Positions 49,364-61,010 of a stretch of 64,000 nt of DNA are shown here, one piece after another (position 1 is the stretch's first letter; each line of letters opens with the position of its first letter). Under the pieces are notes generated by a model, which was given only the letters and a program-made list of their open reading frames with translations, ran no database searches and was not told the DNA's origin. Both the position numbers and the translations under genes were made by a program. Location: assembly GCA_017506865.1 (NCBI GenBank), contig JAFCMP010000082.1, positions 1 through 64,000 on the forward strand, read 5' to 3'. The DNA is from Tribonema minus (lineage: Eukaryota; Sar; Xanthophyceae; Tribonematales; Tribonemataceae).

Positions 49364-51030
49364 GTGAGTCAGTGACATGCATTCTGCGCTAATACTCATG
49401 CAGTTCACTTGTCATTGCTGTCCCAATGCGGGTCATACATAAAATTACTACTGGTTGCATCAACATTGTGCTGCGAGTCTGCCAGTGTGTCCGGACAGCG
49501 TAGCCAGTCTCAATAGCAGCCCTCAGGCAGGCTCAGCTGTTGTGTTGACTGCAATCGTGCAGCACCACCGCGACATGGCAGCAGCAGCAAGGCAGCAGCA
49601 GAACAGCAGTAGCAGCAGAATGCAGTCAGTGGAGTCTCAGTGGCATCACGCGTTGCGGTGTGCTTTGCCACTATGGCCCGGTGGGGCGCAGTCAATTGCG
49701 GTGTGCGGGACGCATTCAATTCTTATTGTTGGCTGTAAACCCATGTCGCTTTCTAGCATCCGGGGTCGCTTTCATGCCAATTGAGTCCTTATAAGTATAT
49801 ACATCATTGAGGTACCTCATGGCATGATGCATTGCACTCAGAGTGTTGGTCATGGGTCAGGCGGCAGCCATGATTGCACGATCTGAGGCTCTCTGTATGC
49901 GCTACTGTCCGTCAGGGCATGTTAGACAATGATTGTGTATTAGGTAGCTGCACTGGTCTCTGAGCTTGTTGACATCATGACATGATCATGATCCGCATCC
50001 TGTCATACTTTGAGTTTTGAGTGTGCCTCCCCACTGCCGCTCAGGTCCTCCAGTGCCGGCAGAAGTGAGGCAGTGCCACCCAGTCATCATCGCAGACCGC
50101 AACAGCCTCCGTGACCCAAGGCGACTCGGACGAGGCGGAATCCGATGTGGACTGTGACTTGGACATCGTCGCCCGTATTGAACCCATCCTCTGCCCACAT
50201 TGACGACAGACATACTTCTTCAAGGAGTGTGGCGGTGGCGATATGCAGCCCAAGTGGCACTAAGCACGCCAGTTACGGCGCGCATATGCATATGGCAAGC
50301 GTGCCACCTTCTGCGTCACGGCACAGCCGTCGCACACCGCCACCGCCACACTCCTTACAGAAGTATGTCTGTCGTGAATGTGGGCAGAGGATGGTTCGTT
50401 GCGGACGACGATGTCCGAGTCACAGTCCACACATCGCCTCGTCGTCTGGAGGCTTGTTGTTGCGGCGCGGTGATGCACGCCCGGGCGCACGCGCCTCAAC
50501 CTGGCTAGATGCGGCGAATGCTTGAACTTGAGTTATAGGAACTCCTGCTCTGGCAGCCTGAGGCTCGTCAAAGGACTGCGAGCTAACTTGCTTTCTAGGA
50601 TCTCTAGATTCAACTTCAACGTTTGATGTGAAGTTTGAAGTTTTGCAACGAAATAACTTGATCTGTGCTCGCATGCAATGAATGAAACTTGCACTGCATT
50701 CATACGTGAATGTGCCGTATGCGTGAGATGGCACGCTGGACTGTGTGAAGAAGCACTGCGACTACCCAGTTCCAGCGAAGCGTTCCTGCCAACTGTGACC
50801 CAAAGTGCTTGCTCAGAAGCAAAGCGGCGGGAGTAGAGCAGCAGCTGCTCAGCGATTGCTGCACACACGCTTTTGAATAGTGTCGCTGGTCGACCCGCAA
50901 GGCCCGCCGTACCCTGCCCAAAGTTCAGCCGCACTGATACAGTTAGCGCGAGCACTCAGTTTAGGCCTCGCACACAGCTCTGTTGCCCTGGGAAACAAAT
51001 CGCATAGCGTAGCAGCGAAGGAGCCTAGCA
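49364..51030. other. Region between candidate gene and secreted-protein gene
   Basis: May hold further exons of the candidate gene (for example around 49404-49430 and after CGTGCAG at about 49560), but phases are ambiguous. A CAG-rich stretch lies at 49577-49618. An inverted repeat occupies 50127-50452. Motifs CAACTTCAACGTTTGATG and GAAGTTTGAAGTTT lie at about 50608-50642. Confidence 0.4.
50127..50452. repeat. Inverted repeat, ~110 bp arms, encoding a zinc-ribbon-like motif on both strands
   Basis: Left arm about 50127-50240 and right arm about 50339-50452 are imperfect reverse complements around a ~98 bp spacer that contains CATATGCATATG. On the minus strand the left arm encodes KKYVCRQCGQRM; on the plus strand the right arm encodes QKYVCRECGQRM, a CxxC motif with further Cys/Ser positions. 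A terminal-inverted-repeat element or an inverted duplication of an exon are the two readings. Confidence 0.8.
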
Positions 51031-54000
51031 ATGCTACGAGCATTGTCATTATGCGTGGGAGCCAGCGCCCTGGCGGGAGCAGCAGCTGAACTGATGTGCG
51101 GTCCTACAAAGTCAATACCTTGCAGCCTTTACGGCTGCGGAGGACCTGATCCTGTCACGGGCTTGACAGGGCAAGGGCCTTGCTTTCACTACTACCCTCG
51201 TACATGCCAGTTCACGTTCAAGTCATCTCTGTTCGACTACGCCAACAACGTCATTCGCCGAGTGCTGCCGAAGGTCACTCTCCCATCAATGAGCGAGGCA
51301 GGGGGGGTGGCAGTGAAGATCAACTCGTATCTCACAGACCCCATCGTCTTCGTCGGCAACGGCCTGGAACCAGAGGCATGCACCATCACGTCAACGGCTG
51401 TGGTTGCCTGCACCAAGGAGGCCGTGTACCAGCAGGTCACGTGCCCCCTGGAAACGTATTATCAGGACCTGTTTGCCAGCCTGCGCGCTGACGACACCCT
51501 TGAGAGGACGCTGCCGCTGGCGGGAGCGTTCACGATATACGGGGATGGCGGGGGCAAGGAGATCTCATTCAACCCCGTGTCAGCTTACCAGGTGAGAGAG
51601 AGATGTGAGAGACTGCCCGAGTTCCCGCTGGTGTGGTTTGAGTGCAGTCGGCTGCATTCTGCGCACTACTCGCGCTCCTAGATGTCGACCGGGCATCTGC
51701 CTGTATGACATAATGCCCACAGTGGAGGCCTGCATCTGATGTGCAGCAAACTTGAACTTGAAGTTTCAACTGCAGGCGCGCTCCAGCGGCGCCAAAGCGT
51801 GCTCTGGCTGCTGCCCACCAACTTGAAGAAGGGAGAGCACCGGTTTGTGAGCACTATATAAATTGCAGGACAAAACGGTAGCTCCAGCGCAGGGCAGCAA
51901 CCTGCGCCGCCTCACGAGGCGGCAACAGCGCAGTGGCATGTGTTGTCAAGCGCCAGTATGCGTTCAGAACGCGACGCTACCAGGTTGCGCGCTCTCTGCA
52001 CGGAAGGGCATGTGCATGCAATCGCTGTGGCAGTCTCCTCCTAAGTAAGTCTTTTGGGCGAACGGCATTTGCGCTGGTGCCGCGTGTCTACGTCCTGCGT
52101 CCTCGTGGGCTGAGCGCTGTGGGCAACGCAGGTTGCACAAGCCCTGCGCATGTGGGGCGTGCGTTTCACACCATTTCCAGCTTTCTGCACTTCACAGCTA
52201 CTGTCCGCAAGTCGCATATACATAATGTCCAGCATTCTACACTTCACAGCTACTGTCGGCAAGCAAGGAGTCGCTGGCAGTAACAACAGAGCCTCCAAAT
52301 GCTGTGTTCCTTGCACGCCCTGCCATTGACCTAGTCACGGTCATGCATGCACATGAAGGCGTCGGTCTCACTTGGTCAGGGTCTGAGCAAGGTAAGGGCT
52401 AGGGTTAGTTTAGGTCCCAAGCTCATGTGTACAGGCATTTGCTACAGCAGGCCATCCACATGCTGATCAAGTGTTTTGCAGATATGTGAGGGTCACGGTC
52501 AGCGTCACGTGTTGGAGGTGCACCAACGCAACCAAGGCCCACCCACATCTTGAAGACGATGATATTTGCGCACACGGGCAACACTCGCCAGCATCCATGC
52601 AGATGCCTGGTTTTAACTGAGGGGTACCCTCCCCTATTTCGCCCATACCGTTGGACCTTGAGCTGCAACCATCGACAAGTGCATACCACACCGGCCTTGT
52701 TGAAGACCTCGCCGCCATGGACTGCTCTCTCATCTGCAGCGCGGCGCGGCAGCACTTGTCGACAGGCACCGTGTGTGACACCGCGCCCTGCTCCTTCTCA
52801 ACCACCACGCACCCTGCATACATACCCTCAGTCTCATTATACTTACCCCCCCCCCCCCCCCCCCCCTCGGAGCGCTACACGGGAGCACTGTTGACAAGCA
52901 CGCCGCGCCTGCTCCTTCTCAAACGCCACACACACTGCATACATACCTTCAGACTCACCATACCTACCCCCACCAACCCCCCTCTTGCCGCCCCCCCGCA
53001 CGGGCACCTGCTCCTTCTCAACCAGCACGCACCCTGCACACATTACCCACGGTCTCCTCATACCTAGCCCCCCTTCCCACACACACCCGCGCCCCCTTCC
53101 CCCCCAGGCCCCGAGCCTGTACGGCGCGCTGCGCGAGACGGCGACCGTCCTGTCGCTCTCCTGCACCATGCCCTCGCAGGTCGTGCTCGAGTCGTGCATC
53201 ATGTTTGAGGCGGTGCCCACCAACGAGTCGCCTGCGCTTGCGTGGCAGACGGCGGCGGCGCTTGTGCCGGCATTCCGCTTCGTCGCGCCGCCAGTGCCCG
53301 CGGTGACGCTCAACGCGCTCACGGACGGCACGAAGGACGCCGGCGATGCGCTCATCACGCCCGGCAACCCCATCGTGCTGCTGAACGGGGTGGCGCCCAG
53401 GTGAGAATTCATTATCGTGATTGGGAATTCATGAATTGCCCGCGGTGACACTCAACGCGCTCACGGACGGCACGAAGGACGCCGGCGATGCGCTGATCAC
53501 GCCCGGCAACCCCATCGTGCTGCTGAACGGGGTGGCGCCCAGGTGAGAATTCATTATCGTGATTGGAAATTCATGAATTGCCCGCGGTGACACTCAACGC
53601 GCTCACGGACGGCACGAAGGACGCCGGCGATGCGCTCATCACGCCCGGCAACCCCATCGTGGTGCTGAACGGTGTGGCACCCAGGTGAGAATTCATTCAT
53701 GAATCTGAGCGTGGTATGAAATTCATGATTTATGACATGTATGGAGGACGCGGGCGACGCGCTCATCACGCTTGGCCATCGTGCTGCTGAACGGGGTGGC
53801 GCCCAGGTGAGGAGTCATGAAAATGATGGTGAATTCTTGAATTTATAGCGGAGGACGCGGGCGACGCGCTCATCACGCCCGGCAACCCCAACGTGCTGCT
53901 GAGTGGGGTGGCGCCCAGGTGAGAAATCACGATTATGATTGGGGATTCATGAATTTTTGCGGAGGACGGGGCGATGCGCTCATCACCCCTGGCAACCCCA

Positions 54001-57000
54001 ACGTGCTGCTGAACGGGGTGGCGCCCAGGTGAGAATTCATTCATGATTCTGAGCGTGGTATGAAATTCATGATTTATGACATGTATGGAGGACGCGGGCG
54101 TCGCGCTCATCACGCTTGGCCATCGTGCTGCTGAACGGGGTGGCGCCCAGGTGAGGAGTCATGAAAATGGTGAATTCTTGAATTTATCGCGGAGGACGCG
54201 GGCGACGCGCTCATCACGCCCGGCAACCCCATCGTGCTGCTGAGTGGGGTGGCGCCCAGGTGAGAAATCACGATTGTGATTGGGGATTCATGAATTCTTG
54301 CGGAGGACGGGGCGATGCGCTCATCACCCCTGGCAACCCCAACGTGCTGCTGAACGGGGTGGCGCCCAGGTGAGAATCCATGATGTTGATTGAAAATTCA
54401 TAAATGGTTGCGGAGGACGCGGGCGATGCGCTCATCACGCCCGGCAACCCCATCGTGCTGAGTGGGGTGGCGCCCAGGTGAGAGTTCGTGAAGGTGATGG
54501 TGAATTCATGATTCAGTCGCGCCGCCGGTGCCTGCGGTGACGCTCAACGCGCTCACGGACGGCACCAAGGACGCGGGCAACGCGCTCATCACGCCCGGCA
54601 ACCCGATCGTGCTGCTGAATGGGGTGGCGCCCAGGTGAGAATTCATTCATGAATGTGGGCGTGGGTTCATGATGTGGTCGTGGGCAACGTGTTCGTCACC
54701 CCCGGCAATCTCATTGTGCTGTTAAATGGGGTGGCGCCCAGGTGATCATCAATTCATGATTGTGATTGGTGAATTCATGATTTGGTCGCGGAGGACGCGG
54801 CCGGCGCGCTCGTCACCCCGAGAACCCTACAGTGCTGTAAGATGAGGTGGCGGCCAGGTGAGAATGCATGACGCAATTGCGGGTGCTGCGGGCGACGCGC
54901 TCATTCACCCCGACAACCCCATCGTGCTGCTAAATGGGGTGGCGCCTGCTGCCACACTTTCATGCTCTTGATCTCTGCTTTGAGGGATGCCCATCTTCTA
55001 CTGTGCCGGGAACGCGGCGGCTGGAGCGCGTTGCCCCCGCCGCCCGTATCGCCGCGCCGCGCGCGTATACTGCTTCAGCTCTGCACTTTCCACACGCTCG
55101 TGCAACTTCATCTGAAGAGGGCTCCTGAGGCGCCGCTGCTGCCTGTCACACTCGTTGGAAACGAATAAAAAGATAATAGAGCTCCAGGTGACAAGGTGTG
55201 GTTAGCCATCAAATTGAATTGCCTTCCACCAATACCTGTGATCGCTGCTGCTGCGGCAGGTTGGCCACGAGTCAAACAGTGCCACCATGTCCAGAGTAGT
55301 CAAAAGACCTCTGCGTGCAAGCTCTTTAGCGTTCCTCATTGCCGCTAACCCTAACCTTAACATGCCGCTAACCCTAACCGTAACGTGCGCGCAGGTACTG
55401 CTACGGGTCGCAGACGCAGTACCAGGGCGAGGACGGCGGCTGGCTCAACTACTTCCTGGGCGCCGACGGCCACTACGTCGACCTCAACCACATTGTCTAC
55501 GTGCTCGGGCAGAACATGTTCAGCGAGACGATACAGCTGCCGTGGCGCACGCTGTACTCGACGTTTGCAGGTGCGCGCCGCGCGTGCTCGCCGAAAACCG
55601 CAACATTGAAGTTCATGTCACGACCACAGGGTGCCTTAGTGTGTGACTTCAAGTCGACTTCATGAGTGAGACAATGCAGCTGCCGTGGCGCACGCTGTAC
55701 GCGAAGTTTGCAGGTGCGCACAGCGCGCGCGCATTCGGCCGCATGTGTCCTTCTTTTGCGCGTGAAATGAAAACTGTAACATCAAGTCTTTTGCCAGCGA
55801 GACCCGTGGCGCACGCTGTACGCGACCTGTGCAGGTGCGCGCCGCGCGTGCGCGCTGAAAACTGCAACATTGAAGTCGTGTCAGGGAGGCCTCGCAGGTA
55901 GCCTTGGTGTGTGACGTGAAGTCTGTAAAGAATCTTAAGACGAAGTTTATCGGCGAGACGATACAGCTGCCGTGGCGCACGCTGTACGCGACGTTTGCAG
56001 GTGCGCGCCGCGCGTGCGCATCGAAAACTGTCGCCGCTGAAGTCTTTGCGTCAGGGAGGCCCCAGGTTGCCTTGGCGTGTGACGTGAAGTGTGTGATGTT
56101 CAAGTTCGTCAGCGAGACGATACAGCTGCCGTGACGCTCGCTGTACGCGACGTTTGCAGGTGCGCGCGCACGCAGCAACTTGGGATGTGCCCCCTGCATG
56201 ACCCAACATTGTGAAATTGAAGTTGCACTTGCAGCCTGACTGCGCGGGCTCGTGAACACCCGCAAACTACCACATTGAAGTTCATCGGCGCGGCCGTGCA
56301 GCTGCTGCGGCGTGTGTACGTGTTGCGACTGCATGACGGTGCACGCGCGCGCTCGACATTCGATGACCTAAAACAGTTGAAGTTTCAACAGCAGTCTGGT
56401 GCGCTCCTTGTCCAAAGCAGTGTGGGCGGCGACACGGTGCTCACTGTTGCGCGGCTCCGGACGCGATTCGTGTAGCGTCATGTTGTCTGTGGCATGGCGC
56501 ACAGTGCTGTCGGGTGTACAGTGTCCACTGGTGTTGCATGGCGCCAGCATGCGCGGGCTCGTGTACTGTCGCATCTCGATGATGTCAAAACAACGAAGCT
56601 GGTGCCGGAGAGGAAGCAGATTACCCCCGCGCCCCCCCCTCGCCCCCCAGTCACATCACAGGTCGCAAGCACGATCACATGAAACTACAGTACTTCGAAG
56701 TATCACAGCACATGCATACATGCCCCCCCCCCCCCCCCCGCCCCCCCCCGCCCCCGCAGACCGCAACCTGCGCATGCTCGTCCCCTGCCAATGATTCAAA
56801 GAAACCGCAGTATCATCGATGATACATACTTACCCCCCTCCCCCCCCCCCGCAGGCCGCAACCTGCGCATGCTCGTCACCTGCCAGGACGCGCTCGGCCT
56901 GCAGCTAGGCGTGGGCTACCTCTACTTTGGCGTAACGTACGCGCCGTGGGCCGGCGCCGCCATAACGTGCGCCGGCGCGCGCGCGTCGCCGGTGTTCTGC

Positions 57001-57006
57001 GGCTAG
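51031..57006 (+). CDS. Secreted cysteine-containing protein of unknown family
   Basis: Inferred exons 51031-51591, 51787-51846, 53108-53400, 55395-55570 and 56855-57006 (TAG) join in phase to about 413 aa. The N-terminus MLRALSLCVGASALAGAAA is a clear signal peptide, likely cut before ELMCGP. The mature part has many Cys (CSLYGCGGPDP, GPCFHYYPRTC, SCTMPSQVVLESC, ending SPVFCG) and no membrane span, suggesting a disulfide-bonded extracellular or endomembrane protein. I do not recognise the fold. Exon 3 has about 13 additional tandem copies of its 3' end, exon 4 has about four, and the last exon has one truncated copy. Exon 2 is the least certain. Confidence 0.7.
52785..53060 (+). repeat. Three copies of a ~110 bp intron unit
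   Basis: CTGCTCCTTCTCAACCACCA then CGCACCCTGCATACATACCC is repeated at about 52790, 52912 and 53008, each followed by a C-rich tract. It precedes the exon 3 acceptor, so it may be a multiplied acceptor region. Confidence 0.8.
53330..54950 (+). repeat. Array of about 14 copies of an exon end with its splice donor
   Basis: The end of exon 3, encoding DAGDALITPGNPIVLLNGVA, with the junction GCGCCCAG|GTGAGAATTCAT, repeats from 53340 to about 54950 in units of roughly 65-130 bp. Most copies keep GGGGTGGCGCCCAGGTGA. The first two extra copies also include TTGCCCGCGGTGACACTCAA from further upstream in the exon, and one at about 54520 is longer still. Similarity of both coding and intron parts shows that the unit spans the junction. 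Short GAATTCAT/ATGAATTC palindromes separate copies. Confidence 0.93.
55340..55385 (+). repeat. Interstitial CTAACCC-type tract before exon 4
   Basis: GCCGCTAACCCTAACCTTAA then CATGCCGCTAACCCTAACCG: telomere-like units within the branch-point and pyrimidine region directly upstream of the exon 4 acceptor (55394). The unit CTAAC matches the branch-point consensus, which may be why it is tolerated. Confidence 0.7.
55655..56165 (+). repeat. Copies of secreted-protein exon 4 end
   Basis: GAGACGATACAGCTGCCGTG then GCGCACGCTGTAC and the donor TTTGCAG|GTGCGCGCC (true copy 55527-55580) recurs at about 55665, 55800 (partial), 55945 and 56112. Intervening intron sequence with CTGAAAACTGCAACATTGAA is also repeated. 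The period is about 135-165 bp. Confidence 0.88.
56750..56795 (+). repeat. Truncated copy of last exon start
   Basis: CGCAG then ACCGCAACCTGCGCATGCTC before an early TGA resembles the start of the true last exon (56855: GCCGCAACCTGCGCATGCTC). Both are preceded by C-tracts. Use of this acceptor would truncate the protein. Confidence 0.8.
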
Positions 57007-58314
57007 CAGCGCCGCTCAGCGCACAAGTTCAAGTTGAAGTTGAACAACCGCCACGGGGGGGGGGGGGGGGGCATGGCATTCGTCGGCCGCGGTGACGTGC
57101 GTACTGCGGTGTCGGCGTGTTGGTGTGTGTTACGAGGGTGGCGGGGGTTGAAGTTGCAGTTGAGGTTGAGCAGCAGCGCTCCGCGAAGGGGCTGCGGCGG
57201 TGGCCGCGGCGCCACATGGCGGCACTGAGGGGATGCTCATCCGGTCATTACAGGGAACTCCTGCAGAAAAGACGCCCCCAAGCGTCACAGCGTGATGCAA
57301 GAAGAAGGGGAGGGATCAAGGGGGGGGAAGGGGGGGGAAGGGGGGGGGCGGGCTTGTGCAGCAGCGCTGGCCGGGGGGGGGGGGGTGCCATAAGCGAGCT
57401 CCTCAGCCACTGGGTTGTGGCGAAACAGGCATGAGTGCCTGGAGTGGGTGGGATGCGGGAAACGCGTGTGGGGGGGGATACGGGGGCACTTGTGCTGTGA
57501 GAGGGGTGGGGTGGGGTGTCAGGTGAACCTTTTGGGTATCACGTTGCGTTGCGTAGACATCGGACACGCTCACACGGTTCTGTATGCGCTATAGATAGTA
57601 AGCAGCACGTGCAACCACTTTGACTGGGGGTATGCGCATGCATGTTCGCCGCCGGCGGGCGAGCGTTACCACTTTGCTGCAGAATGCGGCCAACAGGGGG
57701 GGACGGGGGAGGGGGGGGTGGGGGGGTGTCTGCGTAGCAGCGTGGTGCTGTGTGCCAGGAAGCGAGAATCAAAGTATCATCAGCTGCACTGCAGCCTTGA
57801 CGTCATGCATGCGGTAATGCACATGCGCAGCGCAGCGTTTTCAGCAGGGGTCAGGGGCATCAACACGGGCCCATATGACTACGGGACAGGGGTACGTCAC
57901 GGTAGCGCGCGGGCCTAGTGCACAGGCCGCAGCGCACGCACAAGTCTCGTTGTCATATCGCAGCTTGGCAACGCCGTTAGCAGGGCATCAGCGCCCTGCT
58001 GTCCGGCGTCTTCTGTGGCCATCGCATCGCTCGATGGATCTTAAAAGGGACTTGGGGCAAAGCGTGTTTGTCAGCATTGACAACTCATCGACATACCGCA
58101 ACGATGCCTCAGAGTCGTGTGTGCATACATAAGAACTTTTTCTGCCCAGTGTCTCATTAAGGGGTGTTTATGGTGCGAGGTCCGCCATAGAGCATTGTCT
58201 GTCACCTTTGGACCAAGGCTTTGGTTGAATAGCATCTTTGAGCAATGAAACACTTTTGAAACATGTTTGGCACTTGGCGCTTTGAATTCACTGTGGTCAG
58301 CCTGTGTTGCTTTC
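57007..58314. other. Intergenic region with G-rich tracts
   Basis: G runs lie at 57054-57071, 57320-57350 and 57375-57386. AAGTTCAAGTTGAAGTTGAAC lies at about 57025-57045. No gene is supported. Confidence 0.5.
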
Positions 58315-58674
58315 TCAGAATGCGGGGCACATGCTGTTGAGCTCTTGCTGGTCTTTGTTGAAACATGTTTGCACTGACACCTCCATCCGTTTTGCTTCGA
58401 TGAAGAAGGGCATGCCATTTGACAGAAGCAACGTTGCAGCCAGGCTAAACGGTTTGTCCTTCTTCACCCCACAGGCTTCACAGGGGAAGGCACAGATGTA
58501 GCCTGCTGAGCACTCATGGTTTCGAGGTTAGGGTATGGCCAATGCAAGGGAGAGATCGTGGACGTTGGAAACAGAAACTTTGGGTGCAGTTTCTGCGGCT
58601 GCCTTGATGACCTCAAGTGCTTTCACTTTGTGAAAACGCTCAAGAAGGCTGCCGATTGCGAAGGGTGTGGCCAT
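58315..58674 (-). pseudogene. Protein-like fragment with Cys motif, interrupted by TAA
   Basis: The minus strand from ATG 58674 reads MATPFAIGSLLERFHKVKAL and on to a TAA at 58530-58528. The same frame then continues with CAFPCEACGVKKDKPFSLAA and SNGMPFFIEAKRMEVSVQTC until TGA at 58317-58315. The composition looks coding, and CxxC plus later Cys could bind zinc. There is no splice signal that removes the TAA cleanly. It is probably a fragment of a mobile-element protein; I recognise no family. Confidence 0.35.
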
Positions 58675-58974
58675 TTGAAGGTCAGCGCATAGCCTCGCTG
58701 CTTCTCAGTCTACATAAATGTTGCTGACACTGACGTCAAAATTCGCTGACATTCACGGCAAGTATCGTTTTCATGTCCTTGCCACGTACACACATTTTGT
58801 GGCATGTGTTGCCTGCATCTCGTGACGTAACTGTCCTGTGCATTCCCTTGCTTATTCTAATGCACTGCCGCGCGCGCGCCAGCACAAACATGTGTTGCAT
58901 TATCATGCAACTACTACCGTACCTTCTCGCACGTGACGAGTGCTCACACCTGTGCATCGCCAATGTCACTGCAG

Positions 58975-60045
58975 ATAAGACCTGGGCAGCTGGCATACGG
59001 AGTGCCCCCGGAGGCCGACTTCAGACTCTTCTTGGACACCAACGGGAAGTGGAACTAGTGGCTGGACGAATGGGCATGCCAAGGCCGAAGACTGTGGGTC
59101 TCCGCGCTCCGGCCGCGACCAGCGGCAAGCTCATGTCCGTCAACGTCAACGTGGAGGAGGTGCCGGTCGACTGCTCTTTGTAAGTCGTGCCACTTTCTCA
59201 GCCCATGGCTGCAGCACCTGCAGCTGCATCTCGCATGTTGAACGAACGTGAAAGCATGCACGTCGGTCCAGGCAGTGACAGCCGCCTTCGCACACTGCTT
59301 GTGGAAGTACAGCGACTCGTCCATCCGGGCCGGGCAGTGAGGGTCGTCAGCGGCGATGACGTTGTCGCAACTGCATGCAGAGAAAAGGCGTGCATAGCAT
59401 TCAATGAGTTGTGATGACAAAAAGTCAGGTGGGCCACGTTGGCCAGTTATGGCAGTTGCAATGTTCTCAAAATTCATATTCACTTTTGCGGCACAACGTG
59501 AATCGCACAATGCATGTTTCACACAGCACTACACATTTGGCTGCAGAGCGACTACACGTGATGCAACTCTGTCATGACGCAATCTCTATCACGTGCGCAA
59601 GCAAGCTGTGTACAGGTGCAGCGTTATGATCAGGTGACCGATGCGGGTACACGCTGTTGGCAAAGGTTGTGGTGCCACACGTGCGCCAAATGTGTTATGC
59701 AGGACCCCTAGTCATGTCGTGTCAGCCGGAACACAACGTGCTAAACATACATCTCGCTCAACGTTCATCAAACATGCGAGATGCAGCTGCAGGTGCTGCA
59801 GCCATGTGCTGAGAAAGTGGCACGACTTACAATGAGCAACCAGCGCCTTCTCCACGTTGACGTTCACGGACATGAGCTTCCCGTCGGCGGCCGCAGGCCG
59901 GAGACCCAGACGGTCCTCACTTGGCACGCTCGTTAGTGCAGCTACATACTGATCCACTTGCCGTTGGTGTCCTTGATAGGCTTGAGTCGGGCTTGGGCGG
60001 CACTCCGCAGGCTGTCCAGGCCTAACAATGACCTGCATCAGTTGC
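58975..60045. repeat. Inverted duplication with ~270 bp arms and ~520 bp spacer
   Basis: The left arm (about 58975-59245, plus) and right arm (about 60045-59765, read on minus) share GACACCAACGG.AAGTGGA, GGGTCTCCG, GGCAAGCTCATGTCCGT.AA, GTCAACGTGGAG and GTAAGTCGTGCCACTTTCTC, through CTGCAGCACCTGCAGCTGCA. The frame with GKLMSVNVNVE is open in both arms and is followed in both by a good donor GTAAGT, so an exon end and its donor seem to have been duplicated in inverse orientation. Confidence 0.85.
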
Positions 60046-60179
60046 CGGGCACGCAGCACACCCGATCACGTGCTCGAATCCGGTTGCAACGCCCATGTGT
60101 GTGCTCAAATCGGCACGCTCAAATCGGCATTTCGAAGTTCTCAACCGAGACTCAAGTCACTCAACGAGCCCAACGGCTT

Positions 60180-60800
60180 TGACTGCCTTGGCAGCGCTCC
60201 TTCGGAGTAGAGCAGCAGGCGGCGCACTGCAAGCTGTGCAAGAAGTCTGCACGCGCGGCTCTGTCAAGCACCAAGCGGTAAGGCACATGACACCTTGCAA
60301 AACAGCGTCAAGCGGGCCACGCATCGCATCCTGAAGCTGTACCTCAAGACAGGACTAGCCGATGTTCTTGACCTCTCCGGAGATCGCAGGATGGACACCG
60401 TGCTGCCTGCCGACGCCCTTCCGGCCACCGGCTATGATGCGTCAGATGTCGCTCATGGTGGACATGGATGATATCACTTGCTTCGAGGCACAGGCGCAGT
60501 GGCAGGCGGCGAAGGCTGCAGAGTATCCTGAGAGGTGCTGCCGCCACCAAGAGACAGCCAAACAGACCCAGTATTCTGTACTCTGGTCAATGATCGGAAT
60601 TGCTACGAACTTGTCACGGCAATCGGGTCATTTGGCAGCATCGAGGCGCAGGGCCACGGAGTATCAGGATGGTCGGTGCCTGGGAGCAGCCAATCATCTA
60701 GCCCTCAAAGCATACTATCACTGGCGCGCGTCCGCTCAACTCTGTAAGCAGCGCTCCACATGGCGTACGGTTAAAACGTGTCATGATGCACAATGGTGGA
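60180..60800 (+). pseudogene. Transposon-like fragment, possible BED-type zinc finger
   Basis: AHCKLCKKSARAALSSTKR, then two stops and HLAKQR, resembles the CxxC...HL pattern of BED fingers found in hAT-type transposases. Downstream, RATHRILKLYLKTGLADVLD and MVDMDDITCFEAQAQWQAAK lie in different frames. The region looks like a decayed transposase gene. The family assignment is tentative, and no catalytic core is visible. Confidence 0.3.
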
Positions 60801-60814
60801 GTGTAAGGGGGAAG

Positions 60815-61010
60815 AGGACTTTGAGGGGGGGGGGGGAGATGCCACATGGTGATGTCGTCTAGAAGTGATCGGCAATGCGCATTGAGACACTTTCAAGGTA
60901 TTAACAAAGCACATGTAGGTGCTGGTTGCACGTTCATGGACATCCACCATCTGGGCTTTTTCGTGTCGTTGAGCGAGAATTGATAAAAAGTGCATACCGA
61001 AGGCAATCAA
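60815..61010 (+). repeat. G-tract-headed dispersed repeat, copy 3
   Basis: A G run at 60825-60838 is followed by AGATGCCACATGGTGATGTC, GATCGGCAATGCGCATTGAG, ACATGTAGGTGCTGG and GGACATCCACCATCTGGGCT. It matches the minus-strand copies at 37.5-37.7 and 38.34-38.55 kb. Confidence 0.65.

Noticed and set aside
53330..54950. CRISPR-like direct-repeat array
   Set aside because: Units vary in length and sequence, the 'repeat' is a coding exon end with a splice donor, and the genome is eukaryotic.
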